Assembly (NCBI RefSeq): GCF_023065955.2
Contig: NW_026622808.1
Coordinates: 70,575,975 to 70,639,974 of the forward strand
DNA: 64,000 nt
Direction: 5' to 3'
DNA from: Ursus arctos
Taxonomy: Eukaryota; Chordata; Mammalia; Carnivora; Ursidae
The translations under genes and the position numbers were made by a program. Below are positions 45,270 through 56,692 of this stretch, one piece after another. The stretch's first letter is position 1. The number at the start of each line of letters is the position of its first letter. The notes beneath the pieces are model-generated. The model saw only the letters and a list, made by a program, of their open reading frames with translations. It searched no databases and was not told the DNA's origin.

Positions 45270-46595
45270 ATAAGCAGGCAACCTTAGAGGCTGAGACATG
45301 GTCTGGTCCCTCTTCTCTTTCACCTGCCCTCAACCTGCTTCCTGCCAGCATTGGTATCTCAAGATCTACCAACACTGCTCACCATCTCCAAGCCAGTCCT
45401 CAGTGTGTAGTGGCCAGATATTCCTACCTCCCCCAACCATGATGCAGTGGCTTCGACTCTGTGTCAACCCCTAGCTCCATAATCACCTTCCTCCTTCCCC
45501 TGCTTGCTTGCTTTCTCAGCCCACCTCCCAGCAGGGACCCTGTCTGAGGACTCCTGCTATGCCCTGCACCTTCTTTTGCGTGAAACCCCTTTAACTATAG
45601 ATGTCTACTCTGGCTGGGCCAGCAATCCACTCATACCTGCTCAGCATCCCAATATTGGCACACATAACAATATTTAAGGAATGCCTTCCTTGTAGCCCTT
45701 CACTGATGGATGGTGTCACTAAAAAAGAGAAACAGCTTTCCCCACACAGTGAGTACAGGTAGCACTCCTAAAGCCACATGACTCCATGGACAATGCACCA
45801 TAGCAGGTGGGACTAGAGCCTCCCACTGTGCCCTCTTCAGCATCAGAACCCCAGCAAGGAAGGGAAACCACAAGATCTTCAGAAGGCCAGGCTGAAGGGC
45901 AGGAGGCCCAGAGCAATCTTCCTGCCCCCACACTTGCTCAGCCAGTGACCCTTGGGCTTCTGGGATCTAGGGTCACTCCTGATATTGCCCTCCCCTGTGC
46001 CAGTGGCTGCCTGTTGTCCTTTGAGCTATGGCACAGAACCTGATCTAGCATAGTGTGGGTCACAGCCTTGTAGTGACATAAGACAGTACAGTCTAGCCAG
46101 CTTTGGCCTGCCTCTGCTCTGCACCAAACATGCACCTTGGCTGGCCAGCATGTGCCCCATGCAGGGATCCCAGGAAACAGGCAAGAAGAGCACACTGGAT
46201 GGTGCACACCCCCAGGGAGCCTGAGGCATCCCTACTCTACTTAGCCGCCAGCTTCTCCCCATGTGGCCTGAAGCTCCTGTCTAGACTTCCCACACAGGTG
46301 GGTCGCCACCAGTCTCAAGCTGCCAGCAATGTCCAGCCTCAGGTCTACAATCTGGGAGGACTGTTGATTGGTCTAGGTGGTTCTCAGGACAACCTTCACC
46401 CAGTATTCAGGATGCATGGTGTCAGGCTAGACCTGACTACGTAAAACAGAGCCCTTCATTTCTCAAGGATAGCCAGGGGCTCTCCTAGCTATCCACCTCC
46501 ACCCCACTCCCCAAGATAGATGGCTGCAGTTGCAGAGGAAGTCTGGACCTTCTCCCTACCTGTTTGTTTCTGCAAGGAACTGCCTGGTACCCCAG
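45270..46595. other. Unique sequence, no gene recognised
   Basis: Moderate GC content. Opposing frames of 70-113 codons at 45700-46444 have no recognisable motif. No repeat that I can name. Confidence 0.4.
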
Positions 46596-48092
46596 GGGCC
46601 CTGACACTTGAAAATTTATCAAGATACAACATGCATTAGTGCACAAATCTTAAGGCTTTTCTTAAATAGAAACTTACATGTGTGTACACTTGCATAACGA
46701 TTGCCCAGATCGATATTTAGAATCCTTCTGGGCCTTACGAGCTGCCCGTTCTTACTTTTCCATATCTTACCTGTTTCTGAACATGATATAAGTGGATTCA
46801 TGCTGAGTATGCTTTTGTATCTGGATTATTGTTGCCCATCATTCCTTCTGAGACTTTCTGTATCCCCTGCAACAGCAAGTCAATCTCTGTCACTGCTGTG
46901 CAGCAGGCATTGCATTATTCCATCACAATCAACTTCCCCATCTTGCTGTTTATGAACATTGTTTCTATTTGGTGGCTCTTATGAATAATGCTGCTAAGAA
47001 TATTTTTGTTCATATTGCTGGTGAAGAAATACATTCATGTCTTTTGGGTATATTCCTGTGGGTAGAATTGGTATGTCATATAACCATGTATTTAATTTTA
47101 GAAAGAAATGCCAAACAGCTTTGCAAAGTGGTTGCATCATTTTACACCTTCACCAGCAATGGAAGAGTTCCAGTTGCTCCACATTCTTGTGGACACTTGG
47201 TATTGTCATTTCTTTTTTTAAATTGAGATATAATTCATGTACCATGCAATTCACCCTTTTAAAATATACAATTCAGTGGTTTTTAGAATATTCATAAAGC
47301 CGTTAAATTATCACTACCATCTAATTGGAAAACATTTCATCACCCCAAAAAGAAACTCTGTACCTATTAGCAGTCACAGAATTGCCCCCTTCCCTAGCCC
47401 TTAATATAGCTAATTTCCTTTCTGACTCAATCCTGGATATTTTATATAAATGAAATCATATTATAAATGACCCTTTTTGACTGACTTCTTTCAGTTAACG
47501 TTTTTGAGTTTAATCCATGTCATAGCATGTATCAGTACTTCATTCCTTTTTATGGCTGCATAATATTCCACTGTGTAGACGAACCACTCTTTGTTTCTCC
47601 GTTCATAAGGTAATGAACATTTGGGCTGTTTCCACTGTTAGGCAAGTGAATGATGCTGCTGTAAATATTTATACACAAGTCTTTGTGTGGACATATGGAC
47701 ATACATTTTTTATTCTCTCCAGTATATACCTAGGAATCAAAATGCCTGATCATATGGTAACAATATGTTTAACTTTTTGAAGAATCTCCAAACTGTTTTC
47801 CCTAGCGGCTGCACCATTTTATTCCCACCAGCATTATATGAACTTTCCAATTTTTCCCCATCTTCACCAACATTTGTTGTCTGTCTTTTGAACTATAGCC
47901 ATCCTGTTGGGTGTGAGGAAATATTTCATTGTAGTTTTTATTTGCATTTCCCTTATGCATAATGGTGTTGAGCATCCTTTCATGTGCTTACTGGCTATTT
48001 GTACGTCTTCTTTGGAGAAATGTCTATTCAAGCCCTTTGTCCATTTTTAAACTGAGTTATTTGTCTTTTCTCTTGCTGAGTTATGTCTTTTA

Positions 48093-48306
48093 TTTTTTTA
48101 TTTTATTTTATTTTTTTAAAGATTTTATTTATTTATTTGACAGATATAGAGACAGCCAGCGAGAGAGGGAACACAAGCAGGGGGAGTGGGAGAGGAAGAA
48201 ACAGGCTCATAGTGGAGGAGCCTGATGTGGGGCTCGATCCCATAACGCCAGGATCACGCCCTGAGCCGAAGGCAGACGCTTAAACCGCTGTGCCACCCAG
48301 GCGCCC
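48093..48306 (-). mobile_element. CAN SINE, antisense, young, with perfect 17-bp TSD
   Basis: T-rich tail, AAAGATTTTATTTATTTATTTG beginning at about 48117, CAGCCAGCGAGAGAGGGAAC, GGGCTCGATCCCATAACGCC, head CTTAAACCGCTGTGCCACCC followed by AGGCGCCCC. TSD CTGAGTTATGTCTTTTA at 48076-48092 and 48307-48323 is perfect. Confidence 0.97.
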
Positions 48307-48934
48307 CTGAGTTATGTCTTTTAAAATATATTCTAGATACATGGCACCTATCAGATATGATTTGTAAATATCGTCTCCCATTATGCAGATTGTCCTTCCG
48401 CTTTCTTCATAATGTCATTTGAAGCACAAAAGTTCTAAATTTCAGTGAAATCCAATTTACCTATTTTTTCATTGGTTAAAGGCAACCAAAGCAAAGGCAC
48501 TTTAGTTGTCATTGCCAAATCTAAGATCACAAATATTTACATCTATGTTTTCTTGTAACAGGCTTCTAGTTTTAGCTCCCACATGTAATCTTTGGTCCAT
48601 TTTGAGATAATTTTTGCATGTGCTGTGAGGTAGGGATCCAATTTTATTGTTTTGCATGTACGCATTCAGTTGTCCCAGGATGGTTTGTTGAAAAAATGGA
48701 CTTGTCATCTTTGTTGAAAATCAATTAGTCTTAGACGTAAGAACGCATTTCTGGACTCTCACTTCTAATCCAGCGGTCTCTATGTCTGCACTTATGCCAG
48801 AACCACACTATCTTGACTACTGTAGCTTTGTAGAGAGTTTCATAATTGGGATGTTGTGAGTCTTCTGAATTTGTTCTGCTTTTCCAAGATTGTTTTGGCT
48901 ATTGCGGTTTCCTTGCATTTCTATACAAATTTGT

Positions 48935-49390
48935 GGTGACTAATTTTATGTGTAAACTTGACTAGGCTGTGATACCCAGAGTACCCAGTTTTTGTCAAAC
49001 ACCAGACTAGGTGTTGCTGTAAAGGTACTTTTTAGATGTGATCAACATTCAGATCAGTACACTTTGAGTAAAGCAAACTATTTTCCATTATGTGGATGGG
49101 TCTCATCCAGTAAGATTTAGGCCTTAAGAAAAAAAGACCAAGGTCCTCCAAGGAAAAAGGAATTCTGCTTCCCGACTGCCTTTGGTCTCTAGGTACAACA
49201 TCAACTCTTCCCTGAGTCTGCAGCCTTTGGTCTGCCCTGAAGAATTCAGACTTGTCAGTTCACACAATCACATGAGCCATTTCCTTAAAATGAATCTCTG
49301 TTTCAGTAGATAGGTTGGTAGATAGATAGATAAATAAATAGGTATCAGTCCTATTGGTTCTGTTTCTTGGAGAAGCCCGACTAATACACT
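48935..49390 (+). mobile_element. Solitary LTR-type element in L1
   Basis: TGACTAATTTTATGTGTAAAC, TTGACTAGGCTGTGATACCC, GTGGATGGGTCTCATCCAGT, GAATTCTGCTTCCCGACTGC, ATCACATGAGCCATTTCCTT, and TTGGTTCTGTTTCTTGGAGA with AGCCCGACTAATACA at the end. This is a well-known old mammalian LTR-like layout (starts 'tgattaattttatgtgtcaacttgac', ends 'gaagccctgactaatac'). I do not assign the family name. It contains a short TAGA run (about 49317-49330). No retroviral genes. Confidence 0.6.
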
Positions 49391-49877
49391 TTTTGGATCA
49401 GGTTGCTAATATCCTTCAAAAAGGATAGCTAGGATTTTCATTGAGGGATTACGTGGAATCTGTTGGATCTGTAGGACAATTTAAGAAATATTCCTATCTT
49501 AACAATATTAGGTCTTCCAATCCATGAACATGGGATGCCTTTCCATTTATTTCGATCTCTTTTAAATTTTTTCAACAGTGTTTTATAGTTTTTAATGTAC
49601 AACCCTTGCACTTTTGTTGTTGCATTTATTCCTAAGTATTTTATTCTTTTTAATGCTGTTGTAAATGGAATTGTTTTCTTAATTTTATTTTTGAATTGTT
49701 TATTGCTAGTGTATAAAATATGTTTAATCTTTGTATATTGATCTTATATTCTATAATCTTGATGAAATTGTTTATTAGCTCTAATCGTCATTTCGTGAAT
49801 TCCTTAAGGTTTTCTATATGACATATCATGTTGTCTCTACATAAGAATAGTTTTACTTCTTCTTTTATGAACTAGAT

Positions 49878-49879
49878 TT

Positions 49880-49939
<60 letters not shown>
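49878..49939. repeat. (TTTC)n microsatellite
   Basis: About 15 uninterrupted TTTC units in antisense L1 sequence. A pure polypyrimidine tract, likely variable. Confidence 0.97.
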
Positions 49940-50114
49940 ATTTCCTTGGCTAGAACCTCCAACACAATGCTGAGTAGACGTGGTGAGTGTAGATACACCC
50001 TTTTAGTTCTAACCATTGTTCTGGCTGTGGCAGTTTCTCATTATAGTTTTAATTTACATTTCCCTGTTGGCTATCACATTTTATCTCACATCCCTTTTAG
50101 ATAAAAGAGTTGAA

Positions 50115-50990
50115 CATGCACATCAATATATCTTCTAATGTCTACCTAAAGCTTAATTTATGTCATTTTATGAGAAAATTCTAATATTATCTTTGTGCAC
50201 CTTCACAGATCGTGGAGGCACTCCTAGGCACGCCCCTCTCTGAGGCCTCTAGGTAATACTGTGCTAATAGCATGATCCATGAGGGCTTCCCTGAGGGAAG
50301 CTGAGTGCTCTGCTGTGGAGACGGACTGTGGAATCATCCCAACTCTCTCATCTGAGCTTTCCTTTGTGAGGTGGATCGCTGTATGGATTTGGGTTGCTCG
50401 AGTGAGGATCCAGCGCCAGCCCAACCCCAGACATACACCTCATCAAATTTCAGTCTCCTTATATGAAAGACAGGACGAAGATGCTGCCCACCTCTGGAGA
50501 TTAGCAGGGAGGATTGGAAGTTTGGATTGGAAGTTTTGTAGCACAGCTGCTTGCCAACTGGCACTCAGCTGTTGGCTGTGCCCTACAAACCAGCCACAAC
50601 AGGATCTCCAACCCCACACACTCTTGCAGTGGGATACCAGCTCTCCTCCCTTCAGGGGGTGGAGTCTGTGTTCCCTCACCTTGATCGGGGAGATCTGTGA
50701 CTACAGGAGAAATGGCACTATGTGGTATCTGAGGCTGGTTTCTAAGAGGCAGTTCAGTATTCAATGGGTCCTCTTAAGACATTCACTCTGAAAACCCAGC
50801 CACCTTGCCAGGAGAAAGCAAGAACTACACAGAGCCTCACCAAGGTCCCAGATGACAGCCAGTGTCAACCACCCAACACAGGAGGAAATGAGCCTAAGAA
50901 GACTCCACCCCAGCCCCCATATGACTGCAACTGTGTGAGAGACCCTGAACTTGGGCAACAACATTTCAGAACAAGGAGCGATCGTGATTA
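50115..50990. other. Unique sequence, no gene recognised
   Basis: The longest plus frame (50279-50791, 170 codons) overlaps minus frames of similar length. No domain is recognisable. The sequence AGGAAATGAGCCTAAGAAG to GCAACTGTGTGAGAGACCC (50880-50945) looks like a worn MaLR/LTR tail. Confidence 0.35.
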
Positions 50991-51007
50991 CGTGATCTTG
51001 TTCTTTT

Positions 51008-51222
51008 TTTTAAAGATTTTATTTATTTATTTATTTATTTGAGACAGAGCACAAGAGAGCGCGCTCTCATGAGTGGGGGTGGGGGGTGGGGGTGGGGGTA
51101 GAGGGAGAGAAACAGACTCCTCACTGAGCAGGGAGCCTGATATGGGGCTCGATCCCAGGACCCTGGGATCATGACCTGAGCATGATCAGACGCTTCATCG
51201 ACTGAGCCCCCCCAGGCGCTCC
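51008..51222 (-). mobile_element. CAN SINE, antisense, with 15-bp TSD
   Basis: AAAGATTTTATTTATTTATT, a GGGGGTGGGGGG-type expansion, CTCACTGAGCAGGGAGCCTG, GGGCTCGATCCCAGGACCCT, CATGACCTGAGC and a head ending CCCAGGCGCTCC. TSD TGATCTTGTTCTTTT / TGATTTTGTTCTTTT (50993-51007, 51223-51237) has one mismatch. Confidence 0.95.
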
Positions 51223-51239
51223 TGATTTTGTTCTTTTAA

Positions 51240-51602
51240 GCTATTATAGACTGAATGTTTATGTACCCTCCCATTCACATGTTGAAGCCCAAACCCCTGT
51301 TATGGTGGTATTTGGAAGTGGGGCCTTTGGGAGGTGACTAGTTCAGGGGAGATCATGAAGGTGGTCCTCTGTGATAGGATTAGTGTTCTTATAAGAAGAG
51401 GAAGAGACTGGAGCTCTGTTTCTCCATCTTTGCTGTGTGATGACCCAGGGAGAAGGCAGCTGTCTACAAGACAGGAAGAGAATCCTCTCCAGCAACCAAG
51501 TCTGACTGCACCTTGATCTTGGATCCACTGTGCAGAATAAATTTCTGTTGTGTGAGTCACCCAGTCTAGGCAATTTATTACAGCAGCCTGAGCTGACTAA
51601 GA
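51240..51602 (+). mobile_element. MaLR solitary LTR (MLT1/MST-like), sense
   Basis: Complete layout: TATAGACTGAATGTTTATGT, CATGTTGAAGCCCAAACCCC, GGTATTTGGAAGTGGGGCCT, TTGGGAGGTGACTAGTTCAG, GTTCTTATAAGAAGAGGAAG, CTTGATCTTGGATCCACTG, AGAATAAATTTCTGTTGTGT and TACAGCAGCCTGAGCTGACT. Nonautonomous, no coding capacity. Confidence 0.88.
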
Positions 51603-51689
51603 CGTAAGCCATTAAACACTGGGGTGGTTCGCAGAAAGCCAGAATATTAAGGGCTAGATATTGGAATATTGGAGTCTGACAAATGGCTA

Positions 51690-51890
51690 GGGTTTATAAT
51701 TTTAGCTGTACCACTTGCAAACACCAATTGGGCAAGAGACTGAGCCTCGGTTTTCTCATCTGTAAAAGGGGGTAATAATCGTTCCTCTCACATCACTGGT
51801 GGGAGGATAAAATGAGTGAATATGTGTCAAGTGCTCAGAATGGCACCAGGTACATAGTAAATATGCTAATAAAAGTTAGGTTGTGATGGC
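51690..51890 (+). repeat. MIR SINE, sense
   Basis: GTACCACTTGCAAACACC, GGGCAAGAGACTGAGCCTCG, GTTTTCTCATCTGTAAAAGG, GGTAATAATCGTTCCTCTCA, GGAGGATAAAATGAGTGAAT, and GTGCTCAGAATGGCACCAGG are in MIR order. Confidence 0.88.
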
Positions 51891-52439
51891 CCATGATAGA
51901 GGGGGTGGTATGAGCAGTAGCTACCTCATACGGATTAAAACTGATGCGTGGAAGTTCTTTGAAATCAGTGAGAGCCTGCCATGCTGAGGGAGCCAAGCAT
52001 GAGTGATGGGGTGAGCGCTGGGTAGGCAGCTCATCACGGAGAAGGGAGGTGGAAGGACGCAGCCTCAGCTCAGAGAGGAGGCCGGATGGCCCAGCCTGGC
52101 CCAGGGAGGTGGGAGTAGGGGGCTGTCAGGCCAATCTGAGCCCCGGACTGACTGCCCATCCCCTTGGCTGCCTCCTAGCCTTCCTACTGGCATTGGGAAG
52201 GGGCACGCCTGCCCCAGCCTGAGGCACGAAACAGGGCAAGGGGCCTATAGCTGGCCCCTGCTCTGCCCAGGCCCCCACCCTGACTTGTGCCCCCCAAAAT
52301 CAGAGGCCTGGGCCAATCGGACAGCCTCTGCAGCAGGGGCTTGGACAGAAATCTTTCCTGGGACTTCCTGTCAAAACCTCGGTGACACAGGTGGTCCCGG
52401 CAGGAGACTCGGAGGAGCAGAGAATATTTCCAAACCTGC

Positions 52440-52830
52440 AAGTAATTTACTATGTTTATTAAGTGGTTATTGTAGGTTAAATAACCAACACTGCCTTATT
52501 AAAAATACTTGAAGATGATAATCACCCAAGTCTACTGTTTGCTCCCGGCAGCAAGAAGCGAGCTGTCCTGCTGGGAGCGTCTTTAATAATGACTCGGCAC
52601 GGAGCAGCATTCAGCAAGCGACTTCAGGAATCTCTGTCTCCGTCTGCCTGACAGCTTTATGCTCCATAAATACTCGGAGATTATTAAAAACATATTTATT
52701 TAAGATGAACAGCTCTCCTGCAGATACAAATCTAAGCCGATAAGGCTCATAAGCCCACTTACAATAATCAATGATAGTATTTAAACACTGAACAGCTTTG
52801 CTTAAACTTGAGGCCCCAGGCTCCGTGGGG
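52440..52830. promoter_or_regulatory. Candidate conserved noncoding element, AT-rich
   Basis: About 390 bp of nonrepetitive sequence contrasts with the GC-rich flanks. It holds repeated regulatory-like words: GTTTATTAAGTGGTTATTG, GTCTTTAATAATGACTCGG, CTCCATAAATACTCGG, AGATTATTAAAAACATATTT, ACAATAATCAATGATAG and AAGCCGATAAGGCTC. These include homeobox (TAAT, ATAAA), PBX-like (ATCAATGATAG) and GATA-like (CCGATAAGG) cores. There is no long frame on either strand beyond a 106-codon chance frame. It is the strongest CNE candidate in the window, though conservation is not testable here. Confidence 0.4.
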
Positions 52831-53099
52831 CAAGGGGAAGCCAGGCTACGAGCAGGGATTACCCAGAGGCCAGCAGACCCGGGGACACCAAGCACAGCTC
52901 CTAAAGGCCTCCTCCCTTGCCCCCTGACCATCCCATCTCTCAGGGCCTCGGTTCCCTCATCTGAAACGAGGCCCTTCAGCTCTCAAACCCTCTCAGTGGG
53001 AAATAAAGGCCACCCAACAAAACAGTGATGGGGTTAAATGAGGACACAGGGGATGAAGGCCTTCAGGGGCTCTCCAGACTCCTCCCTAAGGTTGGGTCC

Positions 53100-53495
53100 C
53101 ACTGCACCTCCCCTTATTCTTCCCACCCTCTTGCCTCCAGGCAAGACTGGACACACATATACCTCTCCTCCCTAGAACAACCCCACCACCACACTACACA
53201 CCTTGCCCAGTGTACACGAGTCATCCTTCAGATCCCCAGCAAAAACCGCCTCTCCCAAGAAGCCTTCCTGGACACCTCACCCTACCACCCCCTTCCTGTG
53301 CCCCGTGCCCACCCCATTTTCTCATCATGGCTCATTATTACCATTTGAAAGTGGCCATACAATTATTTTGTCTCCTGTACTGGGAGCCCCGGGAGCACAG
53401 GTGGGGTCTGCTGTGTTCACCACTGCATGTGAGCCCCAGGCCCATGGCTGGGCAGAGTCGTCACTCAAGCAATGCTCCCTGCATGAATGTAGGGC
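53100..53495 (+). repeat. L2 LINE 3' end, sense
   Basis: GAAGCCTTCCTGGACACCTC, CCTGTGCCCCGTGCCCACC, TCATGGCTCATTATTACCA, TTTGTCTCCTGTACTGGGAG, GAGCACAGGTGGGGTCTGCT and GTTCACCACTGCATGTGAGC follow sense L2 3' end order. Opposing frames over this region are chance. Confidence 0.75.
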
Positions 53496-53689
53496 CGTGG
53501 CTGCCTAGCACACGGAAAAGCAGCTTTGCTAGACGGGGACACCCGACGCCTGCCTGTGCCAGGCCTGGGAGGATTTTTAACTCGTGCTCTGTTCCTGTGC
53601 TTGTCGCTCTGTGTTCATGACCATGGCTTTGCAAGATGCACCCAAACCTGCCAGGGCGGGTCGGCCCTCTTTTCTCAGCCTTTTGAAAA

Positions 53690-55020
53690 TAGGCTTCATT
53701 ATGTAAACAATTTGATTCTTGTATCAAATTTGAGAATAATTTTGTTATGTTCATTAAAAATTTTGCTGCAATTTTTATTGTGTTTGGTTGTTTTTTTGGT
53801 GTTTTGTTTTTGTCTTTGTTTTAGAAGTTGGACCTCAGATGTGGAGACTTGTATTAATCACAGTCCTTGATTAATAGCTAATTCGTATTGTTGGGCCCTA
53901 AAACATGCCTCTCTTTCAGGTTATTAATCATTATTCCCTTCCCCCTTTTCCTGCTTCACTACCCAAAGGTGACCAGCTCATGTTCAAGGGGTGTTGTACG
54001 TGTGCTTTCGAAATGAGCATCGCTCTTTTGTGTGTATTTCTAATTTACATAAATAGTACTATGTTTAGACCTCATGCTGTCTTTTCCCCCACTCAGCACT
54101 ATTTTTAAGACTATTCCATGTTGTCAGGGGGCCAGCTCATCTGTTGTGACTTTCCCCCACGCCCCTGCCTACCGCCTGCCTGCACACACGCCCCGTAGGT
54201 ATGGTAGGAGGCTCTCTGAGATGTGTACTGGGAACGGCTTGCTGGCTCAAGTTCCAGGTGCATGTTCAACCCGACCAAGTACTGTGAGATCTCCTTCCCC
54301 AGAGGCTGCACATGCCTGCGTTTCCACCTGAGGTCCCTGGAGCCCGCAGCCCCGCCACACTCAGCAGGATCCAGTGTTCCCGTTTTTGCCAGTTTCGTAG
54401 GCAAAGGTGAACTCTTCCCGTTTTAAGTTACGTTTCTCTGAGTCGTGGTATGAGCCTGCTTGTGTGTGACTTTCCTGTAATTCTGGGTCACCGTCTTTGG
54501 CTATTTTCCTCTTGTTCTTGTTGCTTTGCAGGGGTTTCCCTTGTAGATACTAGACAGTCAGTATGGACTCAGACCAGTGTGGATTCCAGCCTCTTGTCAG
54601 TTTCAGACGCTGCAAATATCTTCTCCTGGTTCACTACCTGTCCATGAACTTTCTTCAGTGTCTTTCAATGAACAAAGTGTCTTTTAATGCTGAGGTTAAT
54701 AGAGTCACTTGTTTTTAAAAATCTTAGCCTGTGCTTTTGGAATTGTGTTTAAGACCTCACCCTCGGGCGCCTGGGTGGCTCAGTCGTTCAGCGTCTGCCT
54801 TCGGCTCAGGGTGTGATCCCGGCGTTCTGCGATCGAGCCCCACATCGGGCTCCTCCGCTATGAGCCTGCTTCTTCCTCTCCCACTCCCCCTGCTGTGTTC
54901 CCTCTCTCGCTGGCTGTCTCTCTCTCTCTCTGTCAAATAAATAAATAAAATCTTTAAAAAGAAAAAAAAGACCTCACCCTGCCCTCAGATGCACCTAGAT
55001 GTGTCTGAACTTACAGATTT
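53690..55020 (-). repeat. Old L1 fragment(s), antisense, split by a SINE
   Basis: AT-rich start (GCTGCAATTTTTATTGTGTTT), then GTGTATTTCTAATTTACATA, CAGCACTATTTTTAAGACTATTCC, and later TGCAAATATCTTCTCCTGGT, CTTTCAATGAACAAAGTGTC and TTAATGCTGAGGTTAATAGA, which match antisense L1 3' UTR order. The SINE at 54764 splits it. Confidence 0.55.
54764..54967 (+). mobile_element. CAN SINE, sense, young, with perfect 13-bp TSD
   Basis: CGGGCGCCTGGGTGGCTCAG, GTGTGATCCCGGCGTTCTGC, GATCGAGCCCCACATCGGGC (B box), CTCCTCCGCTATGAGCCTGC, (TC)n stretch and AAATAAATAAATAAAATC tail. TSD AAGACCTCACCCT at 54751-54763 and 54968-54980. Confidence 0.97.
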
Positions 55021-55399
55021 GAGGATAACTGATATTTTTTCAGTGTTAAGTGATGCCACCCAGGCCTAAAGTCCAGACAAAGGAAAACAGTGTTTTCAGG
55101 TGAAGTTATTGAAGAAATAAAGGGTCCCACAGCTACCCCACCTGCAACCACAGGCCCTGTCCATCCCCTGCCCTGGACAGCCCAGCCGAAGCCAGGAGAC
55201 TGACCCTGTCCCCGAGGTAGCCCCTCACACCTTTGCTCAAACAGAATACAGTAAGTGCCCCATGGTGATGGGGACATCGTGGGGACCAAGAGCTATCTTG
55301 GCCATTAACAAGGAGACAGACACTGTTTAAAAATAACAAACACAAGAAGTATAATTTCAAATTGTGTTCTCCATCGTGACCGAGGCATATATAGCCGTC

Positions 55400-55495
55400 T
55401 ACCTATGTAAAAAGTCCCTGAGCTGTACACTTAAAAATGTGTGCCCTCTCCTACATGTATATACTTCTTCCATTAAAAAAAGTTTAAGAGCTTTC
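55400..55495 (+). repeat. L1 3' tail fragment, sense
   Basis: GAGCTGTACACTTAAAAATG, TATATACTTCTTCCATTAAA and a short A-run match an L1 3' UTR end. Confidence 0.4.
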
Positions 55496-55654
55496 TCCCA
55501 CCAAAGGGGTCAGCAACAGGGAAGACACGTCAACAGAGACTTCCAGAAGCAAACAGAATGAGAGACTCTCAGATGCCAGAGCGGCAGATGGCCTGGACCC
55601 CAAAAGGTCTAAGGCGTCCTAAGCAGAGGTGGCTGATACAGGGGCGGGGGAGGC

Positions 55655-55790
55655 AGGCTGGGAAATCAGGCCCACCCAGAATCCAGTCCCAACTCTGCCA
55701 CTCACACAAGTGCGATCTCAGGGAAGCTGTGTAACTCCCAGAGCCTTGATGTCCCCATCCACACAATGGGCTGGCACCATCTCCATTACG
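55655..55790 (+). repeat. MIR SINE fragment, sense
   Basis: CAGTCCCAACTCTGCCACTC, GTGTAACTCCCAGAGCCTTG, ATGTCCCCATCCACACAATG match sense MIR. Confidence 0.65.
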
Positions 55791-56460
55791 GGTGGCTGGT
55801 CTGAGAGTCTTCCATGGGAGCAAGATGAGCTGGGGATTCCTTCTTAAACTGTGACATTTCTGCCACACGGGCTCTCCTCGTTCCCTGGACACCCAGTATC
55901 ACTGGCAGCCCTGCCTCACCATAGGGAACAGCTGCTGGTGTTAAGAAAGGTGTTAAGAAACATAGCACATCAGCTTCATCTACGGAGGAAGCACTCAATA
56001 AACATCTGCTCAGTCCCTTTCCAGAAATAGCCTCCCCAGACGCACAGACTTTGGAGCAGGGTCCTGCTTGCATGCTGGGCCAGGCATGACTGGGGATTGC
56101 TGACACAAGCTGTGAGCTGGAGCTGGAGTGGGAAGCCCCACCAGCAGAGGCAGCTCCCCTCACTTAAATATTGCCCCAGGCAACACAAAGCAGTTCCCAG
56201 AGCAAAAGACCAGAAGACTTGTGAAAACAAGTAGCTGAAATATGGCTTTTTATGAGAAATCTCCCTATTTTAAAATTTTGGCAAGTCATTGAAATTGTTT
56301 ATAACACTGTGGACCAAACAAAACTCATGTCTGGGCTGCCAGATTGCCATGTTAACGCATGTCTCCACTGCCCCTATGTTGTAAGGGGCACACAGAGAGG
56401 ATGGCCAACTGGGCCAGGGTTACACAGTGAGCCAGTTAGTAGACAACTGGGACTTAAAAG

Positions 56461-56692
56461 CTATCCCTCCATCCATCCCTCCATGCATCATCCATCCATC
56501 CATCATCCACCACCCACCTATCCACCAGCCACCATCTATCCATCATCCGTCATCCATCTATCATTTATACATCATTCACTCATCATTCATCCCTCCCTCT
56601 CTCCCTCCCTTCTTCCCTTCCTCCCTCCCTCCCTCCATCTACCCATTCATCCATCCATCCATCATCCATCCATCCATCCATCATACATCAAC
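56461..56692. repeat. Degenerate (ATCC)n array, about 230 bp
   Basis: ATCC, ATCA and CCTCC-type units cover the stretch, with a CTCCCTCC-rich centre (56590-56630). It ends at the 3' end of an antisense L2, a common seed for ATCC tracts. Frames read as Pro-Ser-Ile-His repeats and are artefacts. Confidence 0.95.

Larger units (their letters stand above)
46600..50110 (-). mobile_element. Antisense L1 region with nested LTR and SINE
   Basis: At least two antisense L1 pieces. The first (46600-47230) has GTGGTTGCATCATTTTACACC and GTGGACACTTGGTATTGTC. The second starts with the 3' UTR at 47220 (TTGAGATATAATTCATGTAC), then GCATAATATTCCACTGTGTA and, past the nested elements, AGGTCTTCCAATCCATGAAC and GTTGCATTTATTCCTAAGTA, which are ORF2 antisense phrases. 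All frames are broken. A SINE (48093-48306), an LTR (about 48935-49390) and a TTTC tract interrupt it. Confidence 0.75.

Noticed and set aside
45024..45375. Cys-Val-rich minus frames of 88-99 codons
   Set aside because: Produced by the (CA)n tract and L1 flank.
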